Below, in pieces: positions 12,683 through 24,166 of a stretch of DNA of 64,000 nucleotides. The notes below the pieces were generated by a model. It was not told the DNA's origin. It saw nothing but the letters and a program-made list of their open reading frames with translations, and searched no databases. The stretch is from Nymphaea colorata (lineage: Eukaryota > Streptophyta > Magnoliopsida > Nymphaeales > Nymphaeaceae): assembly GCF_008831285.2 (NCBI RefSeq), contig NC_045145.1:1178001-1242000 (forward strand), in the 5' to 3' direction. Numbering within the stretch: position 1 is the stretch's first letter; every line of letters starts with the position of its first letter. A program made the translations under genes and the position numbers.

Positions 12683-13292
12683 GGCTCCCTTCTCTGATCA
12701 TGTTTCCCTCTCTCCCCTTTCTCTTATTCCTTCTCCCCCACTTTCCTCCTCTTTGAGCGGACGTCAGTCGCTCTTCCTCTTTCTTGTCTTCCCGAAACGG
12801 CAAAAGGAGAGACAAAAAAAAAAAACGGAAGGGTCGAATACAATGAGAGCCCCAATCCAATATTACAGTATGGATGAGGCGAGCGAGGTTGAATCTGACT
12901 TGGAAATGTGAGAAAAAAATACAACAAAAAAAAACAAAAAATCGTCATATGATGTGTGCACTTGGATATGGTCAACCCATTTCTTCGCTTTCCTTTTCCA
13001 TCTGTTGTGGTCTAGTGGACTCAAAATGTTTCCGTAGTCGGACCAGTGTGGTAAAACCACAGAAAGGTTCTCTGTTTGCGTTTGATATAGATCAAACTTA
13101 TGAGTTGTTTATCACATAACAAGGATGGGATCTGGAAAATGACCCTTCCAATCAACGGGGGCCATGTGATTATAGAGATGTCTCTAGATGGCGGTTAGTT
13201 TTTGGATCTCTCTCAATTGTATCTGGTTTAACAAAGGATTTGGCTTAAATCTACTGTTTTGACAAATAGCAAATTTGAAAACGATCGTTTAT
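12683..13292. other. Upstream region, purine/pyrimidine-rich
   Basis: This is the presumed promoter and leader of the minus-strand segment on its left. The plus-strand open frames here (12588-12911 and 12874-13119) overlap CT- and A-rich low-complexity DNA and show no domain. Nothing else was recognised. Confidence 0.35.
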
Positions 13293-13664
13293 GGGTTGTT
13301 TGACAAGGCCGGAATTGCATAATTATGTAAATAAAATTTTCTTTTTTCAAGGAAATGGGAATTGAATCCTCAAACAAAGATTTTATGTTTTAAGATTATA
13401 GTTTCATTCTTGAATCAAAATTTAGGAATCGTGATTCTATTCTGAGGGGTGGAATTATGATTCCTTAAATTTATAATTTATTCGTTTTTCTTTAAGCACT
13501 TGTCTTCATGGTTTTATTTCATCAATTTTAAACTTTTAATTGTGATTTTGTGAAAAACATCATTTTCAAAATTAGACTCAAAACTCTAGACTATCAAATT
13601 AAAAATGAAACTAGAACTAGAGTTTTTATTCTAATTCCAGTTTGAAGTGCCGTCAAACACCCCC
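13293..13664. mobile_element. Small inverted-repeat element (MITE-like)
   Basis: The left end reads gggttgtttgacaaggc and the reverse complement of the right end reads gggtgtttgacggcac, about 16 bp of imperfect terminal inverted repeat around a 370-bp AT-rich, non-coding interior. Size, AT content and lack of coding fit a nonautonomous DNA transposon. No convincing target-site duplication was found, so the superfamily is left open. Confidence 0.5.
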
Positions 13665-13688
13665 TTATGATCACCACTATCTTTCAAA

Positions 13689-14510
13689 TGCATTGATCTC
13701 AAGTTAAAAGGGATGAGATTTGATCTGAGATCTATGAACTTTAAGACACGAGGCCTACAAACAACATAATCTTTGCATAGTGCACATACACAAATATATT
13801 TATAAAGTTTGTACATTATACATATATATATAATATATACATATATGCTATATATCTATATATGAATATTTATACGTACGTATAATATATATACATATAT
13901 GCTAATGTATATACGTACAAATGTATATATTATGTACATATATATATGTACATATAGTGTTGTGTAATATGCGTATACACATGTATAATATAATATATAT
14001 AATATGTAAAATGCATACATAACATATACATGGTATTATACATTTTACATATTTATATATAGATATTAATACATGTATGTAATATATATCTACATATCAT
14101 TGATCTCAAGTTAGAAGGGATGAGATTTGATTTGAGATCTATGAACTTTAAGACGCAAGGCCTACAAAGAACATAATCTTTGCATAGTGCACATACACAT
14201 AGATATTTATAAAGTTTGTACATTATACATATATATAATATACATACATATACGATATATATCTGTATATAAATATTTATACATACGTATAATGTATACA
14301 CGTACAAATGTATATATTATGTGTGTGTATATATATATATATATATCTGTGTGTGTGTGTACATATAGCGTTGCGTAACATGCGTATACACAAGTGTAAT
14401 ATAATATATATAATATGTATAATGCATACATAACATATATATGGTAGTAGACATTGTACATATTTATATACAGATATTAATATATGTATGCAGTATATAT
14501 CTATATGTTC
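13689..14510. repeat. Two tandem copies of a ~410-bp AT-rich unit
   Basis: Copy 1 starts at 13689 and copy 2 at 14099. Each opens with a nearly identical 130-bp non-simple segment (cattgatctcaagttaaaag onward, including ctttgcatagtgcacataca). Each continues into a TA-rich half with matching landmarks, such as atatagtgttgtgtaatatg in copy 1 and atatagcgttgcgtaacatg in copy 2. Substitutions and an extra (GT)n/(TA)n run in copy 2 show that the duplication is not recent. Confidence 0.85.
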
Positions 14511-15455
14511 ACACATAATGTACATATGTATGTACACATATAATATAAATATGTACATATATATGTTAGATGTATATGTATATATTACGTAATTACATAT
14601 ATATGTATATACATATATATGCATATATGTTATATGTACATACATTATAAGTACATATTTTTATATTATATGCACATGCATAGATATATATATGTATCTG
14701 CATACATAAATATATGTATAAAATAATATTAATATGCACATATATATAGTATGAACATGTATGTTCATATGTTTGCATATATGTGTTATATACATACATA
14801 CACATATGTATTAACGTATATATACAAATGTACATATATATGTATAGGTACCTATTTGTTGAAATTATACCTATTATACACGTATATATAATGTATATGT
14901 GTATACGTACATATATATGTGTGTGTGTACATATGTATATATAACGTACACATAATATATACATATAATGTATTACTATACATATAACGTATTACTATAC
15001 ATAACATATATATATATATTATATACATGTACCTGTACATATAATATATTTTACTGTAACATACTATATGTACATTCGTACAATGTATTACATATATAAT
15101 ATACACATAACACACATACATTTTATATACATATTGTACTACATATTCATAAGTGTATACATATAGTATGTACTCACATGTATGTACATATGATATATAC
15201 AAATGTATATATGTGTACATATATTCTTATTGTATAATATTATACGCATATATATGTGTATATTTACATATGTAAATATGTACATCTAAAAATACTTATA
15301 TTATATACAACATCTATTATCATTACATATGTACAAATTATACATATACATGCATATATGTCTTATATACATATTACATGTATAATATAATATGTATCCA
15401 TATGTACATGTATATAAGTATCACATCTGTATGTAGTGTATACACAATGTTATAA
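13815..15455. repeat. TA-rich cryptic simple sequence
   Basis: About 1.6 kb is composed almost entirely of T, A and short GTA/CATA interruptions (TATA, TACATA, TATGTA words). It overlaps the 410-bp duplication on its left. Long open frames across it encode only Tyr/Ile/Met/His-rich low-complexity peptide and are not genes. The sequence has strong potential for unwinding and slippage. Confidence 0.9.
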
Positions 15456-15507
15456 AAAATGTACCGTAAGGCGTTTCAGTCTGAGGTGGAATCTAATCCC
15501 TAATAGT

Positions 15508-16218
15508 GATGATGCCGATTGATCTTCTCAGGTCTTCCGCTACAACATCCAATGATCAGCGAACATGTGACCCAAGAATGGTGGAAACGATTGGGAAATA
15601 TCAAAAGATCGAGCGAGAGAGGGAGTTGCGCAAAGATGATCGAGGTCGAGAGATTGCAAGAGAAACAGAAAATACATTATAAAGAGAGAGAGATAGTTGT
15701 CCAAACCCTTGAGTGTCTGTTCTGCGGGTTATGTGAAACCCTCATTCGAGTGATGGCTTTCCATCGCTCTCAACGAGGTGATGATGCCGATCGATCTCCC
15801 GGGCCTTTCGCTACAGCGTCCAATGATCACCGACCACAAGACTCAAGAATGGTGGAAGCGATTGGGAAATATCAAAAGATCGAGCGAGAGAGGGAGTTGC
15901 ACAAAGATGATCGAGGTCGAGTGATTGCAAAAGAAACAGAAAATACATTATAAAGAGAGAGAGATAGTTGTCCAAACCCTCGATCGTTTGTTCCACGGGT
16001 TATGTGAAACCCTCATTCGCGTGATGGCTTTCCATCACTCTCAACGAGGTGATGATGCCGATCGATCTCCCAGGCCTTCCGCTACAGCATCCAATGATCA
16101 GCGAACATGAGACTCAAGAATGGTGGAAGCGATTGGGAAATATTACCGAGAGAGGGAGTTGGGCAAAGATGATCGAGGTCGAGAGATTGCAAGAGAAACA
16201 GAAAATACATTATAAAAG
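15508..16218. repeat. 2.6 tandem copies of a 272-bp repeat
   Basis: Copies start at 15508, 15780 and 16051, each with gatgatgccgat, then ccaatgatcagcga, aatggtggaa, aaagatgatcgaggtcgag and gaaacagaaaatacattata. The third copy lacks a short piece (after gggaaatatt) and ends at about 16218, where subtilase-like sequence begins. The repeat is open in places but the frames differ between copies, so a protein-coding role is unlikely. Its GC content is clearly above that of the TA-rich block next to it. Confidence 0.9.
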
Positions 16219-16545
16219 GTTGTTGTCCACCCCATCCCTGACTGCATCATCTATCCCCTTGAGCGGGTCCACCCTGAAACATCCCTCCTCCGAACACGCC
16301 TTATAGATTGCCAGTTGGCTCGTCGACGACCCACCCCTGGCCGCTCCCAGCACCAGCCCGCAGTATGTCGCATTGTGCACGATGGTGCTAGCCATCTGCA
16401 GTCGACTTGGTGTGGCTTCCGTGCCCCACTATGTTCCTGGACGAGCTCATCAGCGTACTGGGCCCATTTGACTCGGGGAGTTTTGCCACCCCGAATGAGT
16501 TATAATACCAAGCATCGATCACCTTCCTGAGTCGAAGTTCACCCA
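16205..16545 (-). pseudogene. Subtilisin-like serine protease (S8) fragment
   Basis: Plant subtilases are secreted serine proteases with a D-H-S triad. The minus strand shows RKVIDAWYYN, then a GHGSHTKST block corresponding to the active-site His motif GHGTHxxST. After a frameshift at about 16390 it reads YCGLVLGAARGGSSTSQLAI, then YKACSEEGC and DDAVRDGVD, which matches the region just after the His motif (ARGGxPxxRxAxYKxCW). Neither the Asp nor the Ser part of the triad is present. The fragment is cut on the left by the tandem repeat. It is a short, frameshifted relic. Confidence 0.8.
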
Positions 16546-17565
16546 TCAGCTCTATTTCGGCAATAGGTATGTGATTTCAAATTAGAGCATAAATTTCAAA
16601 CTTGTTTCTGTTGGATGCTTTGTAGTTAGGCCCTTCCATGCATGTTCCTTTCCCTCTTAATGGTACATCATTGAAACTCGGTGATTCGGGCCAAATTCCT
16701 AACAGACGCCATGAGAGAAGGTGAATTGGTTAAGTAATACCTGATATTATGTCGAAGTAGACTACTAAAAGAGAATATTATGCACTTGGAACACAAACAT
16801 TTTTAGAACATGTGTTTCAAGAATGCTATGTTTTTGTTTTAGGAAATATGATCTAATTACTTACTTCTAGCATTTGATTGCTTAATTTAGGAACGATAAC
16901 CATAACTAGATCATTCTTCTCAAAATAAGAACATAACATGCGGTTTAAGAAACTTTGTTCAAAGAGCACAAAATTTTTCTTACCAAACGCCTAATGATAT
17001 TGGAATTCGAATGGAAATTGAAGTTTGGGTAGCGAATGATTGACAGAATATCGATTGACATATGCTTCATATGTGATTGGAATCGGTAAATGCGCACATG
17101 GGATCTCATGGTTGTGGCAATAAATAGATAGACATAAAAGAAATAAGGTGCGGCATGGAGTACCATTAGTAAAAATTAGAAGCTCGACCAGATCCCTGCT
17201 TCGAAAAATTTAAAAGGTTTCCCATCCAAATCCCAAAGCACCAAATTCTCAGATCCCATCTAAAAGCAAGAGAGATTTGAACAACGGAATCCCTTTCTCG
17301 AAAAGTTTGTAAGCAAGGTATAAAGTGTTCAAAAAGGAATGTGGTGGACTGTTTTTTTGCATCTCTCTATTGCATAATAAACCAATATTCTTGGGATGCT
17401 CATAAATTATATCCCAACGACTCATAAGGGCAAGGAGATCAAGGGGATTTATTTGATTTTGGAGAATGTCAGTTGAATGTAGTGGGGGGGCTTTTCGATC
17501 TTTTATGTCGGCAGATCAAATTTAGATCCATATACAGTATAATTTCAAATTTAGAACTTGTTGCA
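16546..17565. other. Spacer without a recognised gene
   Basis: AT-rich sequence up to the left end of the retroelement at 17566. The minus-strand open frame at 16945-17166 has no recognisable domain. Nothing else stands out. Confidence 0.4.
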
Positions 17566-17900
17566 TGGTGGGAACCGAGACCCAGCTAGCAATTTTGATG
17601 CCCGAGAATAGATCCCAAGTCCAGAATCAACTGGCGGGAGCCTAAAGTCCAAACTTAAGCAAATTATATTTACAAATTATATCCCCACTAGACAGCAACC
17701 CCGGCGTAATAGTACCGTGGGTAAAAGATGCAAGTGTGTTTTCCCAGACCCATGGTTTAAATCCTACTACAACACTGAGGGGATCAAGGCTTGTACAAAT
17801 GTGAGCGATACAAATTTAACTCTCACAACTCACTCAACGTTCATTCACAAACCATTCATACAATCCCTAGAACGGCCAAACCATGCTCTCACCCTTTGGT
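17566..17900 (-). repeat. 3' LTR, recognisable terminal part
   Basis: Matches 26159-26492 from tggtgggaacc to ccctttggt. On the minus strand it ends in CA at 17566, as retroviral-type LTRs do. The left flank is ttgca. How far the LTR extends beyond 17900 towards 20300 is unknown; the other copy does not share that sequence. Confidence 0.8.
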
Positions 17901-20369
17901 GGTCTAGCTACCCACAGCCGTGTCCTTGGCAAGGTGCCCTGGAGGGATTATCGACAGTAGCAATTGGCTAGAGCCTGGTTTAGAAAACAATAATACCCGT
18001 AACCCCGTTCTATAGGATGTTGAGAAGTTACCTTGCCGATGAGAGATCGACTTAAACAGCAATAGATCCGAGAGAAAACCAGTGACAAAGCCACTCTCGG
18101 ATATCTCAGCAAGGAGGTGGAATGAAGGCTAGGCCCACCTAGCCTAGGACGGCTTGTGGACTGGTGGAAGCTGGCCGACAGAGACAGAGCTTCCCGGCAA
18201 TGGAAGGGACGGCACTGGGGATGCCTGCTACACCTGATGGATGGAGTGTGGTAGCTTCAGGCCTCGGATGGCCAAGAGAGACAACAACATGATGGAAGAG
18301 CGCCCGGATGGAGGCAGGGGCTCGGTCAGCCTGGCCGAGGTCGCCTGGGTGCTTATGACTATGTTCGGTCGAAGGGTGCAGCAATGAAGGCTGCAAGAAG
18401 AGGTTGTCCGATGAAGTGGAGGAGGTGAACTGAGATGCACACGACCAATCCTTGGAGAGGGAACCTAACTAGTTAGAGTCCAAGGGGACAAGCCGTGCTC
18501 CGAACAAGGAGGTGAGCCTGGTATAGGATTAGGCAGGCTCGGTTTAGGTGAAGCGGGTAAGGTCTAGTTGGAAGTGGTTCGGTAGTGGAGTGGGCTTGGT
18601 CTAGACGTGAGATGGAGGTTAATTGCTAAGAGTGTCCATTGTGACTTAGAGATAGGTGCAGGGTTGTGCGAGAGAGGGTGGAGAGTTACACGGGAGAAGA
18701 TGACACTAATGATTAGGGTCAGTTAGGCTAAGGGGTTTAAGTCAAGAGACATGCAAGGGGAGTGGTTCACTAATGATGGGTGAAGGCTAGTAATGACGAG
18801 GAGGAGGAGTTAGCTTGAGGTGGAGGTTGATTAAGACTTGCGTGAAGTGGAAAGGGTCGGTTATGAGAGGTGAAGATGTTTGAGAAGGGTCTCCCTAGCT
18901 AAGGAAATTGAATACCTACCTTAACTCCTCATTGATGGCTGATGATGGTGTGAGTGGAGGTGAACAGCTGAAGAGATACTCGGTGGGGGATTTGTAACTC
19001 TCATTCTTTAGGATGGGGGGCTCTAGAGGAGGCTGTGACGTGTAACGGTTGCAGCCTATGTCCTCTCCTTAACTCGATTTAGTGCCCTCTTGATGGGAAT
19101 ACCCTTGCCAATTAATTTGAACTCTAGTAATGAATCAAACTGACCATGGGCAAATCGGGAATCCACTGAAATGATCGTGCTGGACCGAAAACTGATCGGA
19201 AAAGTAACAGCGATTGGTTACTCCAGCGATAGCACACATATTTCCGGCTGGGAGCGAGTTCTTCACGGTGGCTGGTCAGATTCACCTGAAACTTGGTGGG
19301 GATGTTGCTAAGATCTGGGCGATTATGCTGGGTGAAGGAGAGAGTGAAATTCGCCCTTGGTTGCTTCAGATTTTGCCTGCAACTTCCATCCAGACACTGC
19401 TTGGTTTCCGCCAAGCCGAGCGAGCGATCTGGTTGATTAAGGGTCGGCTATTGGGGAAAATCCATCTCCTTTCTAGACAGCAATTCTCGAATTGATGCGG
19501 GGTGACTTTCTGCTGCCGAGGACAGAATTCTCATGTTCATTCACCGTCGAATTCACAGAAATCCCACTGGCCTTCTACCAATGGATTCCGATGAACCTTC
19601 GAATTCTCACCTTGACAATCAGTCCGATAGACTACACTGCGATCTACCTTTCTGGCATTTATTTCTTTGACTTTGACAGAGATTAAGAAGCTTACTAGGG
19701 CCAATCTTAACCTACCCTTCTAGCATTTGTTTCTTTGACTTTGACATAGATTAAGAAGCTTACTAGGGCCGATCTTAACCTGTCTTATGCTCTACTCGAG
19801 GTGGAAGGAACCAGGAGACGAATTCGGTTCGTCCCTTAATCTCTAGCAGCCGGAGTCGTTGCTTGCTTACTATTCGACTAGAGCCACGAGTCGATTGCCA
19901 TCAAGCCTTCCTGAGATTGTTCTCCAGCCTCTAACTTCTTTCGGGGATGAAGAAGTTGCACCATGAGAAGATGGCGATTCGGTCTGGGAATTTGTGCGTA
20001 GGATGAAGATGCTCTAAGAGGATTTCCTGTGGCCTCAAAGGTCGTCTCCAAACTTGTTTTGCTTCAACCAGAGCCATGGGTTGGAGCCTTGGGATTCCAG
20101 TCACCGGCGGTAAGACGATGAGAGGAAGAGAGAGGCAAGAGCCAATTCACACAAAAAACTCAACTTCTAATTCTTGATGCATACTAAAAAAAGATTTACA
20201 AAAGAGTTTAAGTACTTGAAATAAAAGCGGTTCTAACACATGAACCAAGACACTTGCTGAAATAAAAGGCTCGACTATAAGCAAATGCATGAAAAGGAAA
20301 TCGAGACAAGATGTCTCGGAAGTTCAGTGAGTTTGGCTTCTCTCTCGTGGGTTCAGCCATATAACCTGC
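17901..20369. other. Untranslated 3' part of the chromovirus, or nested element debris
   Basis: 2.5 kb lies between the chromodomain stop and the recognisable LTR, with GC content higher than its surroundings and no domain. It may be the remainder of a long LTR plus 3' UTR, missing from the truncated right-hand LTR. It may instead contain another element's leader, since 19130-19500 resembles a retroelement leader in style. I could not place a polypurine tract. Confidence 0.4.
19651..19786. repeat. Two tandem copies of a 68-bp unit
   Basis: Copies start at 19651 and 19719 and share tttctttgactttgacaag-like words, gattaagaagcttactaggg and atcttaacct, with about four differences. It is a simple local duplication inside the retroelement. 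Confidence 0.85.
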
Positions 20370-21098
20370 CTAAGTTCGGCCTGAGGCTTGCCACGCATGA
20401 ACCGGGTCAGGACTAGACTCCGGGTTTGAACTCGCTATAACCGGATCTAGGTCTAGTTCTTGTGCCTGCTCAGCCTTGAAGTATTCAGCCCGCTGCCCGC
20501 ACTCCGCTGATGATGCTCCGTCCACACCGCCCGCTGCATCAACTTCAAGTTCTGTGTTAGCCTCCTTTAGCCCATCTATGCTTTCCATTATGCTGGCCGC
20601 AAACCTGGCCAAAGGTGCTCGGCTCTCTTGGCCTCGCTTGGCCGTGCTGGCCGTAGTTCTTGGGCTTCCTATAGGAACGTCTGCATCAGATCCTCCCTCC
20701 TTACCTCGAGCTTGCCCCCTAACTCGTGAAATGGTAAAACGATTAACTATTTGCTCAAATTCTTCCCACGAAGTGCCATTTTCTGGCCCTTCCCATTCAA
20801 CCATGACTTCATGACACAGTCTACCATTCCGATGAACATGTCCATGTTTAAGATTTTGGTATGGTGTTGGTTGTTGTTGGCTCGGAATTTGTTCAATCTA
20901 CCTTGGCACTTCTCCAAAGTGCGGTTTCAAGCGAGTAACATGAAAGACTGGATGGACTATGACCGTTTGTGGGAGGCCTATTCTGTAAGCTGCTTTCCCA
21001 ATCTTTTGTAGCACTAGGAATGACCCAAAAGACCTAGGTAAGAGCTTAGAGTAAGGCTGCCGAGGGACTTGTGCCTCATTGATAATCTTTTGAGCCAT
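20370..21098 (-). pseudogene. Integrase C-terminus and chromodomain
   Basis: 20898-21098 encodes LPRSFGSFLVLQKIGKAAYR, then HPVFHVTRLKPHFG, the C-terminal part of plant Ty3/gypsy integrase. After a frame break, 20370-20804 starts with VMVEWEGPENGTSWEEFEQI, a chromodomain core (hydrophobic-Trp-x-Gly ... TWE). Chromodomains guide integration to marked chromatin. A low-complexity Ser/Ala/Glu-rich tail of about 100 residues follows, which is longer than usual for these elements. Confidence 0.8.
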
Positions 21099-21237
21099 AC
21101 GTTGTCTCCTACCTTAAATTCAGGATCCTTCCTGCCCTTGTCATATGTTTCATTCGATTTTGGGCTTTGATGATATTCTGCTTGAGTGACGCTAGCACCT
21201 CTTCCCTCGTGCGTAGCTCATAGTCAACCTTTTCTTC

Positions 21238-21880
21238 TTACGTCGTGCCTTCTTCATATTTTGGAATTGGAGGGCGAATTCCGCAGAGAGCTTCATACAG
21301 AGTAGTCTGAGTAGACGAGTGCCAACTCATATTGTAGAACCATTTGGCCCATGATAGATACTTTACCAAAGAGTTGGGCCTTTCTCCTGCAAAGGAACAG
21401 AGATATGTTTCTAACGAACGGTTGACCACTTCACTTTTCCCATCGGTTTGAGGATGGTGGGCAGTACTATGACCGGATTGTTGTCCCCATCTGCTTCATA
21501 TATTCTCTCCAAAATGCACTCATAAAGATTGAATCTCTATCGCAGACTATTGTCTGAGGCATGCCATGTAGTTTCCCTATGTGATCTTGGTAAATAGTAG
21601 CCACCATTTGTCCATGATATTTCTTTGGCAAGGGAATGAAGTGGCTATATTTTGTTAGCTTGTCGACCACCACGAGTATGGCTTCCTTGTTTTCTGATCG
21701 TGGAAGGGCATCTATAAAATCCATGGTGACATCCATCCATGGCTTTTTCGGCACTGGTAAGGGATTTAGATGGCCCAGAGGCTTAATTCCCTCATACTTT
21801 TCACGTTGGCAAATCTGACACTGTTTAACATAATTCCTCACATCTGCCTTCATTCCGGTCCACCAAAACTGAGCTTTCAC
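21238..21880 (-). pseudogene. Integrase of the chromovirus
   Basis: Begins in frame after a stop, with AQFWWTGMKADVRNYVKQCQ and CQICQREK (the Cys-Cys half of the zinc finger). It has the catalytic-core blocks MDVTMDFIDALP (first Asp), LVVVDKLTKYSHFIPL and VCDRDSIFMSAFWREYM (second Asp). A frame change near 21467 precedes VNRSLETYLCSFAGERPNSL, which supplies the Glu of the D,D-35-E triad, and YLSWAKWFYNMSWHSSTQTT. All three catalytic residues survive but are split between frames. Confidence 0.9.
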
Positions 21881-22522
21881 TCAGTGGAGTGTTTTGACTA
21901 CTCCTTCATGGCCTGCTGATGGAGTGGAATGAAAGTGTTGTAGTAATTCTTGCTTTGAGGCCAATTTAGGTGGAACCACTATGCGGTTATTTCTCATAAG
22001 TAAACAGCCTCTGATGGTATAGTGGGGAATAGACCTTGGATTCTGGGTGACAGAGGTTTTGATGAGCCTTAACCCATCGTCCTCTTGCTGTTCATTGGCT
22101 ATTCTTTCCCACAAATCAGTCCCTATGATGGAGAGTGTCAAAAACTGCTCGCCTAATCTAGACAGTGAATCAGCTGTTGTGTTATTTGTCCATCTCTTGT
22201 ACTCAATTTCAAAATTGTAACCGAGGAGCTTAGCCAACCACCTTTGCTGGGTTGGTGTTGAAACTCGTTGTTTGAGCATATATTTGAGGTTGTTCTGATT
22301 TGTCTTCACAATAAACTTTTGGCCTATCAGATATGGCCGCCATTTCTCTACTGCCAATACAATCGCGAGAAGCTCTTTTTCAAATGTAGATAAGGGTTTG
22401 GCTCGACTGGTGAGAGGCTTCGAAATATATGCTATAGGGTGATTTTCCTGGCTGAGGACAGCTCCTATGCCACTATCACAAGCATTTGTTTCAATAGTGA
22501 AAGGTTTGCTAAAATCGGGCAA
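21881..22522 (-). pseudogene. RNase H and integrase zinc-finger start of the chromovirus
   Basis: Open for 213 codons. The RNase H region shows FTIETNACDSGIGAVLSQ, STFEKELLAIV, KFIVKTNQNNLKYML and TTADSLSRL. In active relatives the first and third of these carry catalytic Asp (TDA, TDH); here both read Asn, while the Glu and final Asp are kept. The tail contains HSTPSAGHEGVV, the His-His half of the integrase zinc-binding domain. A stop follows KTLH, just before the FWWTGM block. Confidence 0.88.
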
Positions 22523-23270
22523 GGTGAGAACGGTGCTGTCATGAGTGCCGACATCAATTTCTCAAATGTCTCTCTTGGTTTGTTTGACCAAGTGAATGCT
22601 CCTTTCTTAGTCATTTGGGTTAATGGGGCGGCTATGAGCCCGTAGCCTTGAATAAATCTTCTATAATAGCCGGTTAACCCAAGAAATCCACAGAGACTCC
22701 TTAAATCTTTTGGCAAAGGCCTGTTGTTCATGGCCTCTAACTTTTCGGGGTCCGCTTTCACCCCTACTACTGACACTATGTGCCCAAGGTATCCTATGGA
22801 GGGTTGGCCAAAAATGCATTTCGATCTGTTAGCATAAAGATGGTGTTCCCACAGGATTTGTAAGGTCGTGGCCAAATGGGCAGCATGTTGCTCAACTGAC
22901 TGGCTATATACGAGAATGTCATCAAAGAATACCAAGATTAGGTCTCTAAGATACCGCCTGAAAACATCATTCATGCACCTCTGGAATGTGGTGCATTCGT
23001 TAAGCCAAAAGGCATCACCAAGAACTCATAGTGTCCATCATGAGTTTTAAAAGCTGTTTTTTGAATGTCTTCATCGTGCATTCTAATCTGGTGGTAGACT
23101 GCTCGTAGGTCCATTTTGGAAAACACAGAGGCACCGGTTAACTCATCTAGAAGTTCGTCGATTACCGGTATTGGGTGCCGGTCCTTCACGGTTGCCTCAT
23201 TTAGCGCTCTATAGTCCACGCAGAAGCGCCATGTGTTATCTTTCTTTTTAACTAATAGGACTGGTGAGGA
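22465..23270 (-). pseudogene. Reverse transcriptase of the chromovirus
   Basis: Contains [20 protein letters not shown], then [31 protein letters not shown] and, in the next frame, LILVFFDDILVYS with both catalytic Asp residues intact, followed by YLGHIVSVVGVKADPEKLEA and GLTGYYRRFI. A one-base loss after NAP (about 22975) separates the two halves, and a second shift occurs before the RNase H near 22520. The domain order and motifs are those of plant Ty3/gypsy RT. Confidence 0.92.
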
Positions 23271-24166
23271 GAAAGGACTGCATCTAGGGCGTATGATACA
23301 ACCTCTATCATCTCCTTAACCAATCTTTCAATTTCTGCCTTTTTGTGATGACCATAACGATATGGCCAAACATTGACAAGTTTGGCACCCTGATTCATGA
23401 TGATTCTATGGTCATAAGCTTGATGTGGAGGAAGACCCTTCGGTTCCTCAAAGAGATCTGAAAACTGTTCAAGCACGTGTTGAACCTTGGCTGGTATATT
23501 TTCTTCTTGCTCATCTTTGGCTGGTATGTCCGTGGCCATAGTAACAACACAAAACGCTGGCTGTTGGGCGACTAGTGCCTTAAGTGCTGCCTTTTCACCT
23601 CCCTGCTTAGCAAAAGACATACTCATGTCTTTGAAATTCCAAGAGATGTCCCCTAGAGTCTCTAGCCATTGTACCCCCAATACCACATCGACACCACCGA
23701 TGGGGAGTACTAAAATATCTACAACGAATGGTACCTTTCGCATGCATAGCTGGACACCTTTACACTTTTGTGTGCATACGAGTTTGGACCTATCTCCTAC
23801 CATGACTGAGATTGGCAGTTGTTCTTCTAGTGGGCACCCAACTCCTTGAGCTGCCTCTTCCCTAACAAATTTGTGTGTAGCACTCGAGTCTAGGTGTACT
23901 ACTACTTTATGCTTTCCAATCTTACCAACAATTTTCATGGCATTCAGTCTTTTTGGGTCTATCAAGGCATGACATGTACCCTCAATAGTCTCAGATGCAC
24001 TTGTATCAGTCTTGGCCTCATTCGGACTAGGTGGATCTGTGTCTTGGCTAGGCTCTTCTTCTTCTTCATCACTTTCATCAATGACTTCAAAAACTTGAAG
24101 ATTTTTGCACTTGTGAGTACGACTCCATGGTTCCTTACAGTTGAAGCATTGATTGTTTTTTATCAT
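23252..24166 (-). pseudogene. Nucleocapsid zinc knuckle and aspartic protease of the chromovirus
   Basis: A 304-codon open frame. Residues 7-21 carry a variant zinc knuckle ([14 protein letters not shown]) and an acidic linker follows. Residues ~75-190 form the retropepsin region with [13 protein letters not shown], where the usual catalytic Asp-Ser/Thr-Gly reads Asp-Ser-Ser, so the Gly is lost. The fold-closing [12 protein letters not shown] is present. The frame runs into the start of reverse transcriptase ([18 protein letters not shown]) and then shifts frame near 23290. The start codon is an artefact of the broken upstream frame rather than a true translation start. Confidence 0.85.

Noticed and set aside
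14053-15220. Several overlapping open frames of 84-123 codons on the minus strand
   Set aside because: They encode only Tyr/Ile/Met/His repeats produced by the TA-rich simple sequence; no real protein has this make-up.
15519-16306. Plus-strand open frames repeated in the 272-bp array, possible repeat protein
   Set aside because: The open frame is different in successive units because the unit length of 271-272 bp is not a multiple of three.
20476-20814. Plus-strand 112-codon open frame
   Set aside because: It is the antisense shadow of the chromodomain tail region of the retroelement.
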